Shown here: positions 53,942 through 64,000 of the stretch, one piece after another
Numbering within the stretch: position 1 is the stretch's first letter
Layout: the number at the start of each line of letters is the position of its first letter
Origin: Myxococcales bacterium
Lineage (GTDB): Bacteria > Myxococcota_A > Polyangia > Polyangiales > Polyangiaceae
Length of the DNA: 64,000 nucleotides
NCBI GenBank assembly: GCA_016794345.1
Contig: JAEUKE010000226.1
Coordinates: 50,186 to 114,185, forward strand
Direction of reading: 5' to 3'
Made by a program: the position numbers and the translations under genes
Notes under the pieces: generated by a model
What the model saw: the letters and a program-made list of their open reading frames with translations, nothing else
Databases searched by the model: none
Told to the model about the DNA's origin: nothing

Positions 53942-55033
53942 TTACTTTCGCTTGGGTGTGCGAGCGGGGGTCTTCAGCTCGCGCGTGCCGATCTTCAGCC
54001 GGCGCTTCACGGCCGAGCGCTGGCGCTCCTTGTAGCGCTCGTGGCTCGCCTCGCCGTCCTCGTTGGCCTGCTCGGTCGACTGGTCGACGATCTGGAACTC
54101 GCAGAGCACGAAGACCACGCGACCGAGCGCGACTGCCGCGGGTGGGGCGAGGCGCATCGTGTCCCGCGGGAGCTTCACCGGCAGATCGACCACGAAGTGG
54201 ATGACCCGGTAGCTCTCGGAGGAAAACTGGTTGTCGCTCGGGGTGTACGAGTCGTCCACGCCGGTCTGGAAGTCCTTCACCATCCCCCGGAGGTGCGGGT
54301 GCTCGTGGCAATAGGTCCGGAAGTGGAAGATCGTGTTGATGCTCTCGTTGGCGAGGACGAGGCTGAACGGGAACAGGTGGTGGCTCAGGTAGAGCAGCAC
54401 CGAAAGGATGTCGTCCCGCGAGCGCGTCACGATACGAAAGCGGAGCTTGTCGTAGACCTGGGAGGCGGAGGCGTCCGGCTTGGACAGGAGCTTCGTGTAG
54501 AGCGAGTCCTTGTGCTTCCGGCCGCCCACGAACTCCACGATGGGCATCCCCGCGGACAACATCGCGCCGATGACGCGGTAGACCTTCTCTTCCACGAGGT
54601 GGAAGACGTCCTGGTCGGACATCGGCAGGCTGAAGAGCAGCTCGCGGCCGTCCAGGTGGTGGATGATGTGCATGGCCTTCAGGATGGCGCATGCGCAGGT
54701 CTGGCGATGGCCTTTGCCCGACGCCAGAAGGAGCAGCTCCGCCACGCTCGCGTTCGCCACGGGCGAGGGGATGGGGAAGTCGAACTGGCGCCTGAGGTAG
54801 GCGATGGCTTCCTGCTTCAGCGACTCGAGCCGCGCCGCGTCGTCCGGGTCGTCCGGGGCGAACTCGTGGGCGGCCAGCAGCGTCTCGGCGTCGTCGACCG
54901 TCTCGAGGTTGAGGCGGTGCCAGTCGATGACCGAGTCACCTCGAAGGATCAGCCGAACCGACTCGAGCTCGTGGAGCCGGAACTCGTCCAGGCCGACGAG
55001 GCTGCTCGGTTCGGGACCCTGATGACGCGCCAC
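53942..55033 (-). CDS. RelA/SpoT-fold protein without HD domain
   Basis: 363 residues from GTG 55033. The N-terminal 170 residues are helical and of unknown family. The central part matches the (p)ppGpp-synthetase fold in order: KDSLYTKLLSKP, SQVYDKLRFRIVT (the D..GIR strand), SYRVIHFVVDLP (like GYxSIHxxV) and CEFQIVDQ followed by ASHERYKER, which parallels the ExQIRT and AxHxxYK of Rel enzymes. There is no HD hydrolase and no TGS/ACT. It may correspond to an uncharacterised family of Deltaproteobacteria (TIGR04552). Whether it makes alarmones or another pyrophosphate product is unknown. Confidence 0.75.
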   Translation of the reverse strand: MARHQGPEPSSLVGLDEFRLHELESVRLILRGDSVIDWHRLNLETVDDAETLLAAHEFAPDDPDDAARLESLKQEAIAYLRRQFDFPIPSPVANASVAELLLLASGKGHRQTCACAILKAMHIIHHLDGRELLFSLPMSDQDVFHLVEEKVYRVIGAMLSAGMPIVEFVGGRKHKDSLYTKLLSKPDASASQVYDKLRFRIVTRSRDDILSVLLYLSHHLFPFSLVLANESINTIFHFRTYCHEHPHLRGMVKDFQTGVDDSYTPSDNQFSSESYRVIHFVVDLPVKLPRDTMRLAPPAAVALGRVVFVLCEFQIVDQSTEQANEDGEASHERYKERQRSAVKRRLKIGTRELKTPARTPKRK

Positions 55034-55095
55034 GCTATCCCCTGAATCGGCTCGTTAGCCTGGCGCGAAGACTAGCTTGTCGGCCTTTCGGCCCG

Positions 55096-55251
55096 TCAAC
55101 CCTTGGGATGCGCCGGGGTCTTCCCCAGCGACAACGTGCCCAAGAAAATGCCGACGGTCAGCATGACGACGACGGCGTGTCCGAGGTAACCGCTGTACGC
55201 GATGGCACCAAACGGAGCGAGAGCGGCGAGCAACCAGGGCGTGAACTTCAT
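55096..55251 (-). CDS. 51-residue membrane protein
   Basis: From ATG 55251, preceded by GGGAG at suitable distance: MKFTPWLLAALAPFGAIAYS, then a short link and a second hydrophobic stretch VVVMLTVGIFLGTLSLG, ending HPKG. Two membrane helices are likely. Codons are G/C-ending like the real genes around it. Its start overlaps the stop of a doubtful upstream frame as ATGA. A role as a small subunit of a respiratory or transport complex is possible given the cytochrome gene upstream, but no family is recognised. Confidence 0.65.
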   Translation of the reverse strand: MKFTPWLLAALAPFGAIAYSGYLGHAVVVMLTVGIFLGTLSLGKTPAHPKG

Positions 55252-55451
55252 CGTTTCGTCATCTCCCATTCAGGAGGACCAAGAGACCATGTGCAACGAT
55301 GTAGGATAAGCTGCCACAGCGCCGAAGAGCGGGGCAAGAAGTAGGGGAGGGGGGTATCTCGCGCAAGCGAAAAGCGACCATCAAGCTTCGCGCCGTCCTG
55401 GTCGAAGGCGCAGGAGTTCGCCGATTCACTATCGAATTCAATGAGCTGCAA
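55248..55451 (-). CDS. Doubtful small ORF upstream of the 51-residue protein
   Basis: 67 residues from a TTG. It ends by ATGA overlap with the next gene, which argues for translation. But its third codon positions are not GC-rich, and no RBS or family is seen. The open frame extends upstream with no better start. It may be a leader, a decayed gene or chance. Confidence 0.25.
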   Translation of the reverse strand: MQLIEFDSESANSCAFDQDGAKLDGRFSLARDTPLPYFLPRSSALWQLILHRCTWSLGPPEWEMTKR

Positions 55452-55551
55452 AACACCCTTCGCGTAACAAAAGAGTAGGTGAAAAGCGTCCAGCGGAACA
55501 CGAGGTGCGGCCCGCTAGACACGCGTGAAGATTGGGAGTGTCGTGCGCGGC
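55252..55551. other. Atypical 300-bp intergenic stretch
   Basis: This stretch between the cytochrome gene and the 51-residue protein is lower in GC than its surroundings (for example around 55431-55480). It holds only the doubtful TTG frame. No terminator, RNA gene or repeat was recognised. It may carry promoter sequence for the small membrane protein. Confidence 0.4.
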
Positions 55552-55977
55552 TCAGGGGGCTGGAGGAGTCGGCTGACCCTTGCCGCGGATGCGCTTCACG
55601 AGCCCCGTGAGGACCGGCTCCGGAAGGTCGGGAAAGGCCGGCATTCGGTTCTTGCCGTTCTTGATAGACGTGACGATTTCGTCATCGGAGACCTTGCCCA
55701 GCCAATCGTCTGCGGTGAGGTCTTTTGCCCCCACCATCGGGCCCTGTGGCCCGTCGCCTCGGCCTGTCGCGCCGTGGCACGTCGCGCAGTTCTTTCGCCA
55801 GATCGTTTCGGCGAGCGCGGGCGCGGTGTCTTCTTTCGCAGCTGGTGGACGCTCTTGCCCGCGGTTCATCCCGAGGTTCTCGGTGCCGTCGTGGTCGGCC
55901 GCCGTCCACTCGCGGACCTCCCCACGGTCGGGCTGACACGCTGCGGCGAAGAGGACGAGCACGAACAGGATGCGCAC
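55552..55977 (-). CDS. c-type cytochrome lipoprotein
   Basis: 141 residues from GTG 55977. The signal RILFVLVLFAAAC ends in a lipobox. One heme-binding CATCH (WRKNCATCHGATGRGDGP) near residue 63 is followed by the distal Met in NRMPAFPDL. It is a class I cytochrome c anchored to a membrane and facing the periplasm, carrying electrons between respiratory complexes. No oxidase gene is adjacent; the bd oxidase at 13,752-16,144 does not use cytochrome c. Confidence 0.92.
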   Translation of the reverse strand: MRILFVLVLFAAACQPDRGEVREWTAADHDGTENLGMNRGQERPPAAKEDTAPALAETIWRKNCATCHGATGRGDGPQGPMVGAKDLTADDWLGKVSDDEIVTSIKNGKNRMPAFPDLPEPVLTGLVKRIRGKGQPTPPAP

Positions 55978-55989
55978 GGGCTTGTGCTT

Positions 55990-56038
55990 ACAAAAGAGAA
56001 GAGCCCCGGTCCACCTTCGTCGGTGAGCCGAGGCTCTT
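55990..56038 (-). terminator. Intrinsic terminator of the OmpA-lipoprotein gene
   Basis: AAGAGCCCCGG (55999-56009) pairs with CCGAGGCTCTT (56028-56038) with one mismatch. On the minus strand it is followed by CTCTTTTG. It lies 60 bases past the OmpA-lipoprotein stop. Confidence 0.75.
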
Positions 56039-56097
56039 TGCTGCTCAGAGACCGACCGAGCGAGACCGAGGTCCAGCTCGGGGGGAGGCGATGCCTC

Positions 56098-56742
56098 TCA
56101 GCCGCAGGGCTTGCCGGCGGGCTCGCCGCCGTTGTCCGTCGGGATCTCCTGGCCCTTGTCGTTCTTGACGGGCTTGCCCTTCACGGCCGCGTCGAAGAAC
56201 GAAACCCGGCGGTTCTTCTGCTTGTTCTCCGGCGTGTCGTTGGCCGCGAGCGGGCGGCGCTCGCCGAAGCCGACGGGGAGCAGGCGCTTGCAGGCGATGC
56301 CGTTCTCCGTCAGCCACTTGGTCACGCTCATCGCGCGATCCTTCGACAGCTGGAGGTTCATGTTGTCGTCGCCGTCCGAGTCGGTGTGACCCTCGATGCG
56401 GAGGAGCGTCACGTCGGGGTTCTCGTCCATGTACTTCTTCACGAGGCCGAGGATTTCGCCGGCGCCCGCGTTCATGTCGAGACGGGCGCTGCCGGTCTCG
56501 AACGGAACGGGGGAGGGCAGCTCGATCTCGTTGCCGATCTTGCGGATCGCGCGGAGGTTGAGCTTCGGCTTCGGCTTCTCGGGCGTGGGTGCCGGCGGCG
56601 GCGGCGGCGGCTCTTCCTTCTTCTTCTTCTTCTTCTTCGGCGTCTCCGCCTCGCCGATCTGCACGCTCGCCTTGCAGCCGATGAGCGAGACGCCCCCGGC
56701 GAGGAAGCTGGCCAACACAACCGGAGCGACAATTTTACGCAT
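56098..56742 (-). CDS. OmpA-family peptidoglycan-binding lipoprotein
   Basis: 214 residues. The signal APVVLASFLAGGVSLIGC ends in a lipobox. A short tract of Lys then Pro (KKKKKKKEEPPPPPP) acts as a spacer. The OmpA domain has IEGHTDSDGDDNMNLQLSKDRAMSV and GFGERRPLAANDTPENKQKNRRV, with the Asp and Arg that bind diaminopimelate. It is probably a Pal-like outer-membrane lipoprotein holding the envelope to the wall. There are no tol genes nearby. Confidence 0.93.
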   Translation of the reverse strand: MRKIVAPVVLASFLAGGVSLIGCKASVQIGEAETPKKKKKKKEEPPPPPPAPTPEKPKPKLNLRAIRKIGNEIELPSPVPFETGSARLDMNAGAGEILGLVKKYMDENPDVTLLRIEGHTDSDGDDNMNLQLSKDRAMSVTKWLTENGIACKRLLPVGFGERRPLAANDTPENKQKNRRVSFFDAAVKGKPVKNDKGQEIPTDNGGEPAGKPCG

Positions 56743-57127
56743 ACAAGTTCTCCTCTAGGGAAGCTCGGCACGGGAGGGGGGGCGCAACGCCCTCGACCTC
56801 GCCCTCGCTTGTACAGCAGAGAGCGTGGCTCCACCTCGACGATGGCTTTAGACGCGCGCCGCTATCTTCTCTTCAGACCCTCTCGATGACCCCAACGGCA
56901 GACTCGCACCGAACCACGGTGCGAGACCAGGAAACAAGCAAAGCCGCCTGATACAGGCAAAGCGCGGGACCCGGAAGCCACAAATGGCTCGCGGCTCGCG
57001 TCTCCTCGACGCGCGAGGCCCTCATGGAGGCTCACGGTGTTGCAAGGAAGCATACAAAAAGATTCGAGCGGGGCCCCGCCTCACGGTCGGGGGCACCCGC
57101 TCTGGTCTTACGGACGGAGGGGGAGAA
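56743..57127. other. 385-bp intergenic region upstream of the OmpA lipoprotein
   Basis: It must carry the OmpA-lipoprotein promoter. It also contains a perfect 8-bp hairpin (TCGCACCG, loop AACCA, CGGTGCGA, 56904-56924) and, near its right end, the likely terminator of the next gene. No convincing coding frame was found. Confidence 0.6.
57055..57100 (-). terminator. Likely terminator of the lipoprotein gene at 57128
   Basis: Read on the minus strand, GGGTGCCCC can pair with GGGGCCCC across a short loop, and CTTTTTG follows about ten bases on (57055-57061). A perfect palindrome GCGGGGCCCCGC (57068-57079) is part of it. Confidence 0.5.
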
Positions 57128-58246
57128 TCAGCCCCCGCCGCCTCCCGTTCCGTTGCCGCCCGTGCCGCCGCCGCCCTCGCAGGGGTTCTCGGCCGGGTCC
57201 GAGAGCTCCCCAACGCCGACCACGTTCACCTTCGTCGCGTCGAAGCCGAGGCCGATCGAGATGCCGTCGCAGGTGGCGTTCGGGTTCTGCGTGCCGTCCT
57301 TCATGATGTCCGAGCCCTGGCGGAGCTGGTTCAGGATGCCGTCGACCGCCGAGCCGTCACAGGAGATGAACGGCCCGAGGACGTCGCGGACCTGGGTGAT
57401 GAGCTCCTCCGTGTCGAGGACGCCCGCGATGACGCCGTTCGTCGCCGAGGTGCGGCCCCCGTCGAGGTCCATCGAGATGACGGCGCTGCGGATGTTGAGG
57501 GCGAAGGACTGGCCCGAGATGTTGAGCGAGAGCTGAACCGTGCCCTTGTCGCCCGAGACCCAGGTGTTGTTGTTCACGTAGGAGTTCGCGAACCGCACGG
57601 GGGACTGGATGGGGTTGGGGACGGTGTTGCCCGGCGTGAGCGGCGGGCTGAAGAACTCGGGCACGAGCTTCCAGTCCGGCGGGGTGCCTTCCTTGCCGGC
57701 GAAGAGCTGCGCGTTGATCGGGTTGTAGTTCGCCTGGGTCCCGAGCGCCCCGAGCTCCATCATGATGTTGAAGCTGCCGTCGGTGATCGACTCGTTGAGA
57801 GTCGCCTCGAGGTCGCCGCCGCCGAGCGACGACGCCGCAGTCTTGATGATCGGCAGGAGGTACTTGCCGAACGAGTTGTCGATGCCCTGGTTGCCGTCCG
57901 GGAAGACCGACTTGGGCGGCGCGTTTCCGGCCGGCTTGCAGTGGTTCGAGAAGTCTTGCTCGGTGATCTGACCGTCGAGGTCGTAGCCGAAGTCCGCCCA
58001 CGCCTTGGGGTCCTCGACGCCGGCGCGGGTCTTGATGCCGAGGTAGAGCTTGGACGTGCCGAAGGTCACCGTGGTGCCGTCGCCGGGACCGCCCGAGGAG
58101 GGACGAGCCGGCGGCTGCTTGCCGGCGGTGGTGTTGTTGGCGCCCGAGCCGCCGGTGCCGGCGCCCGAGTCGTCACCACAGGCGACGGCGCTGAGAGTCA
58201 GGAGCCCTGCCGCTCCGAAGGCGAGATAAAGATGCGAACGAAGCAT
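57128..58246 (-). CDS. Lipoprotein of unknown function with Ca-site-like motif
   Basis: 372 residues. The signal SHLYLAFGAAGLLTLSAVAC ends in a lipobox, followed by a Gly/Ser/Asn spacer. Residues around 88-98 contain DLDGQITEQDF, an EF-hand/dockerin-like DxDGxI calcium loop. The rest is beta-rich, with four Cys and a Gly-rich C-terminus. No family is certain. Surface exposure is likely. Confidence 0.82.
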   Translation of the reverse strand: MLRSHLYLAFGAAGLLTLSAVACGDDSGAGTGGSGANNTTAGKQPPARPSSGGPGDGTTVTFGTSKLYLGIKTRAGVEDPKAWADFGYDLDGQITEQDFSNHCKPAGNAPPKSVFPDGNQGIDNSFGKYLLPIIKTAASSLGGGDLEATLNESITDGSFNIMMELGALGTQANYNPINAQLFAGKEGTPPDWKLVPEFFSPPLTPGNTVPNPIQSPVRFANSYVNNNTWVSGDKGTVQLSLNISGQSFALNIRSAVISMDLDGGRTSATNGVIAGVLDTEELITQVRDVLGPFISCDGSAVDGILNQLRQGSDIMKDGTQNPNATCDGISIGLGFDATKVNVVGVGELSDPAENPCEGGGGTGGNGTGGGGG

Positions 58247-58503
58247 ACTGCGAACCTCCCAGGGTGACCGGCGCCAAGCCGGCCAGGGTGAATGCCGCGC
58301 GCCCGTGGACGCGATGGGGACAGAAGTAAACGGAAGCCGACCGTGTTCGACGGCCTTGCCGCCCCGACCTTCACCGAAGTGGAGAGCCGGAAGTCCGGAC
58401 GAGGCCTCAATAGCGCCGACTCGTGCGCGAGGGAAGAATGTTAGTGACTTCTCGGTCAGTCTAGCGCTCGACGCAGGGAGGCAGCAAGCGTAGGGGCACG
58501 ATC

Positions 58504-61946
<3,443 letters not shown>

Positions 61947-61950
<4 letters not shown>

Positions 61951-62417
61951 TCACAGTTATCGACCAGGCGCTGTTCGCCGAGCTAAGTGCCGAGGCGCAG
62001 CAGGCTCCGCGGCGGCGCAAGAACCGAAATTTTCATCCGGCCGACGACTATCCCGGGCATCGCCTGCTCAACGCCATCGAGCCGGGCTCCTACGTGATGC
62101 CGCACCGTCATCTCGATCCGGCCAAGGACGAAAGCATCGTCTGCCTGCGCGGTCGTCTTGGTATTGTCGTTTTTGGCCCTTCCGGGCAGGTCGACCGCAA
62201 CATTCTCCTGACGCCGGCCGGTGCGAACATTGGCGTCGACATCCCGCATGGTGTCTATCACACCGTGCTGGCGCTGGAGAGCGGCACAGTGTTTTTCGAG
62301 GCCAAGGCCGGCCCCTACGTGCCGCTGGCCGCTGCCGAGAGAGCCTTGTGGGCACCGGCCGAGGGTGAGGCCGGCGTGGCGGAATATCTGGCGGGGTTGC
62401 GCCGGCTGTTCGACTGA
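61947..62417 (+). CDS. WbuC-family cupin metalloprotein
   Basis: 156 residues from GTG 61947, overlapping the dnaE stop as GTGA. The cupin motif includes MPHRHLDPAKDESIVCLRGRLGIVVF and GVYHTVLALESGTVFFEAKAGPY, with His and Glu metal ligands. Members of this family are of unproven function, often near surface-sugar genes; here it is simply coupled to dnaE. Codons show the post-breakpoint style. Confidence 0.88.
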
Positions 62418-62530
62418 CGGCGGCCGTTCGGGAGGCACTGGGCGCAGAGCTTGTCCGCCAAGTTGTAACCACCGTCCCCGTCTTGCGCACGACCGAGTGC
62501 TGAGATTTCATACCCGGCGGCGAGAGTGTC

Positions 62531-63331
62531 TCACCAACGGAATCCCAGCCCGAGGTAAGGCCCGGCGAAGCGCATGTCGTAGGCGAAGTTCTGTTCGCTG
62601 TAGTCGAAGGCGACGACCCGATAGCCGAGCTTGCCGATGATGGCCGGCGAAAACGCGTAATTGGCGCCGGCGATTACCTGCCAGCTCAGATCCGAGCCCG
62701 CTCCGAAGCCGCCGATGTCGGCATAGCCGACCAGCGTCCAGTTTTCGCCGAGCGGCTGGCGGATGCGCGCGCCGATGACCGGATCGACCCAGTGCTCCTT
62801 CTGCCCGAAGCTGCGACCGGCCAACGGCAGTTGCGGAAGTGTCGCCCGCAGCTCGACATCCCCCTGCACCGAGGCGTAGCGCAGGCCACCGAACAGGTCG
62901 ACCTGGCTCGGCCCGTCGCTTATCCGGTAGCTCGCCAGCAGCGTGTATATCTGCTGCGTGACCGTGCCGTCCGCCGCCAGTGTCACGAAGCCTCGGGGGC
63001 CGGTGACGGAAGCGGTATCCGATACCTTGAAATACACGGCGTCGAAGAGCACGCCCCAGCGGCCGTTGCGTGCTTCGAAACTGCCGGCCGCCGCGAAGTC
63101 GAGGATCTTGAACAGGTCGGAGAAGTCCTGCTGCACGGCGATTCCGGCCTGCGGGCGGGCGGTGACGGCGAGCGTGCCGTCCAGCCCGGTCGCCCACAGG
63201 TAGGGCGTGGCCTCGAACTGCCAGGAGTCCGCCGCTTCGGCGTCCGCGGCCGCTGCGGGCAGCGGAACGGCGAACGCACCGGCGAGCAGCGCCCATGCTG
63301 CGGCGCGACTGCCGCCGCATCGCGCACTCAC
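62531..63331 (-). CDS. Outer-membrane beta-barrel protein
   Basis: 266 residues from GTG 63331, placing a signal peptide (AAAWALLAGAFAVPLPAAAADA); ATG 63364 is the alternative. The mature protein begins WQFEATPYLWATGLDGTLAV and ends in the aromatic C-terminus YLGLGFRW, both typical of small barrels with eight or so strands. It resembles uncharacterised barrels of Beta- and Gammaproteobacteria. Ligand unknown. Confidence 0.85.
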   Translation of the reverse strand: MSARCGGSRAAAWALLAGAFAVPLPAAAADAEAADSWQFEATPYLWATGLDGTLAVTARPQAGIAVQQDFSDLFKILDFAAAGSFEARNGRWGVLFDAVYFKVSDTASVTGPRGFVTLAADGTVTQQIYTLLASYRISDGPSQVDLFGGLRYASVQGDVELRATLPQLPLAGRSFGQKEHWVDPVIGARIRQPLGENWTLVGYADIGGFGAGSDLSWQVIAGANYAFSPAIIGKLGYRVVAFDYSEQNFAYDMRFAGPYLGLGFRW

Positions 63332-63389
63332 GTTCAGGCCGCCCGGGTTTGCGTGCGTCGGCATGCTTCGTCCGGCCCGGGCTTGCGTA

Positions 63390-64000
63390 TCAGTCGCCCG
63401 CCGAGTCCGGCGGCAGCAGATCGGGCACTTCGAACGGCTTCGGGCCCGCCGTCGGTGCTTTCGGGGCCGTGCCTGGCAGCATCTCGAAGTTCGGATGGAA
63501 CACCACCATCAGGCTGCGCAGCTGGTCGAACGGCTTGCGGTCACCCTCGAACTTCGCCTTGCCGGCCTTGATCAGGTCGTCGAAGGTACTGGCGCCCATC
63601 ATCACCTGGTCGAGATCTGTGCGGTTCAGCGTGATCGTCAGATCCGGTTTCGGGGCCTGCACGCCCTTGATGTTGGTCAGTGTCGCGTTGCTCAGTTCGA
63701 CCAGATATTTTTCACCATTGTCGGGTGTCACCAGGTTGATCGTGAAACGCATGCCATCGGCCTTGCGTGGGTCCATGCTGATGCCCAGGAAGTCGAGCCA
63801 TTGTTCGGTGGACATGGCACGAATCACGTCGGGTCCGGTTGTCCTGATCGGGTTACCACCCGGCAGGCCGTTGCGCAGTTCAAAGGCTCCCTGCAGGAAG
63901 ATGTTGCGCAGGGTCGGACTCTCCTTCTGGTAACCGAGCTGCTCGAAGGCATCGGCCAGCAGATCCTTGGCCGGCTGGTTGCGCGGTTCGGCGAAGACCA
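63390..64000 (-). CDS. Alkyl sulfatase (SdsA/YjcS type), C-terminal part; 5' end outside window
   Basis: About 200 residues, open to the right edge. Reading in from the edge gives VFAEPRNQPAKDLLADAFEQLGYQ and NIFLQGAFELRNGLP, the dimerisation domain of SdsA1-type alkyl sulfatases. VIRAMSTEQWLDFLG and a C-terminal SCP2-like domain (FTINLVTPDNGEKYLVELSNATLTNIKG) follow. The catalytic metallo-beta-lactamase domain lies beyond the window. The enzyme releases sulfate from alkyl sulfates such as SDS and is usually periplasmic or secreted. Confidence 0.88.
   Translation of the reverse strand, partial: VFAEPRNQPAKDLLADAFEQLGYQKESPTLRNIFLQGAFELRNGLPGGNPIRTTGPDVIRAMSTEQWLDFLGISMDPRKADGMRFTINLVTPDNGEKYLVELSNATLTNIKGVQAPKPDLTITLNRTDLDQVMMGASTFDDLIKAGKAKFEGDRKPFDQLRSLMVVFHPNFEMLPGTAPKAPTAGPKPFEVPDLLPPDSAGD

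Noticed and set aside
56904..56924. Hairpin considered as part of a tRNA or small RNA
   Set aside because: No cloverleaf, no T-arm or acceptor pairing could be built around it.
56842..57053. Small coding frames in the region upstream of the OmpA lipoprotein
   Set aside because: Short, no ribosome site, no family, and they cross hairpins; treated as non-coding.

Overview
The window is high-GC DNA from two apparent sources. Positions 1 to about 60,170 look like a myxobacterium (Myxococcota, probably class Polyangia). Almost every codon there ends in G or C. It carries two eukaryote-like Ser/Thr protein kinases, MYXO-CTERM sorting motifs, many lipoproteins of unknown function, a B12-dependent LitR/CarH photoreceptor and a DUF507 protein. 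From about 60,170-60,290 to the end, codon choice and protein content look like a beta/gammaproteobacterium, most like Rhodocyclales. The change falls inside one uninterrupted dnaE reading frame at a conserved catalytic motif. A chimeric (metagenome) assembly is the simplest reading; recombination in nature is the alternative.

Layout. 1-4,543: tail of an unknown gene, a small lipoprotein, a zinc-ribbon kinase, and a light-response group (DCC-family protein and ribA divergent from litR). 4,606-8,433: a translationally coupled sulfate ABC transporter (sbp-cysT-cysW-cysA). 8,495-12,597: secreted M36-type metallopeptidase with MYXO-CTERM tail, alpha/beta-hydrolase lipoprotein, small zinc-ribbon protein. 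12,634-20,061: a tight minus-strand block of ECF sigma factor, lipoprotein, degenerate M16-like lipoprotein, cydA, cydB and a GT4 glycosyltransferase. 20,233-24,370: a Cys-rich membrane-anchored protein, UDP-glucose dehydrogenase and a beta-propeller protein. 24,440-30,085: GT-C-like membrane protein, dynamin-like GTPase and a second kinase. 30,210-44,432: aldehyde dehydrogenase, TolC-like protein, DEAD-box helicase, TPR proteins, an outer-membrane protein, an L,D-transpeptidase and membrane proteins of unknown role. 44,533-58,246: large surface proteins and lipoproteins, the housekeeping run yicC-gmk-pfkB with an epimerase and DUF507, a RelA/SpoT-fold protein, a 51-residue membrane protein, a cytochrome c lipoprotein and an OmpA lipoprotein. 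58,504-64,000: dnaE, a WbuC-type cupin, an outer-membrane beta-barrel and the 3' part of an alkyl sulfatase.

Many neighbours overlap by GTGA or ATGA, so translational coupling is common. I saw no tRNA, rRNA, CRISPR array, insertion sequence or prophage. Points worth following: the dnaE junction, the giant ORF with an internal MYXO-CTERM motif followed by a lipobox, the RelA/SpoT-like protein without an HD domain, the LitR/RibA/DCC group with a perfect palindrome between its divergent genes, and a lipoprotein start codon in the loop of a perfect 14-bp hairpin.
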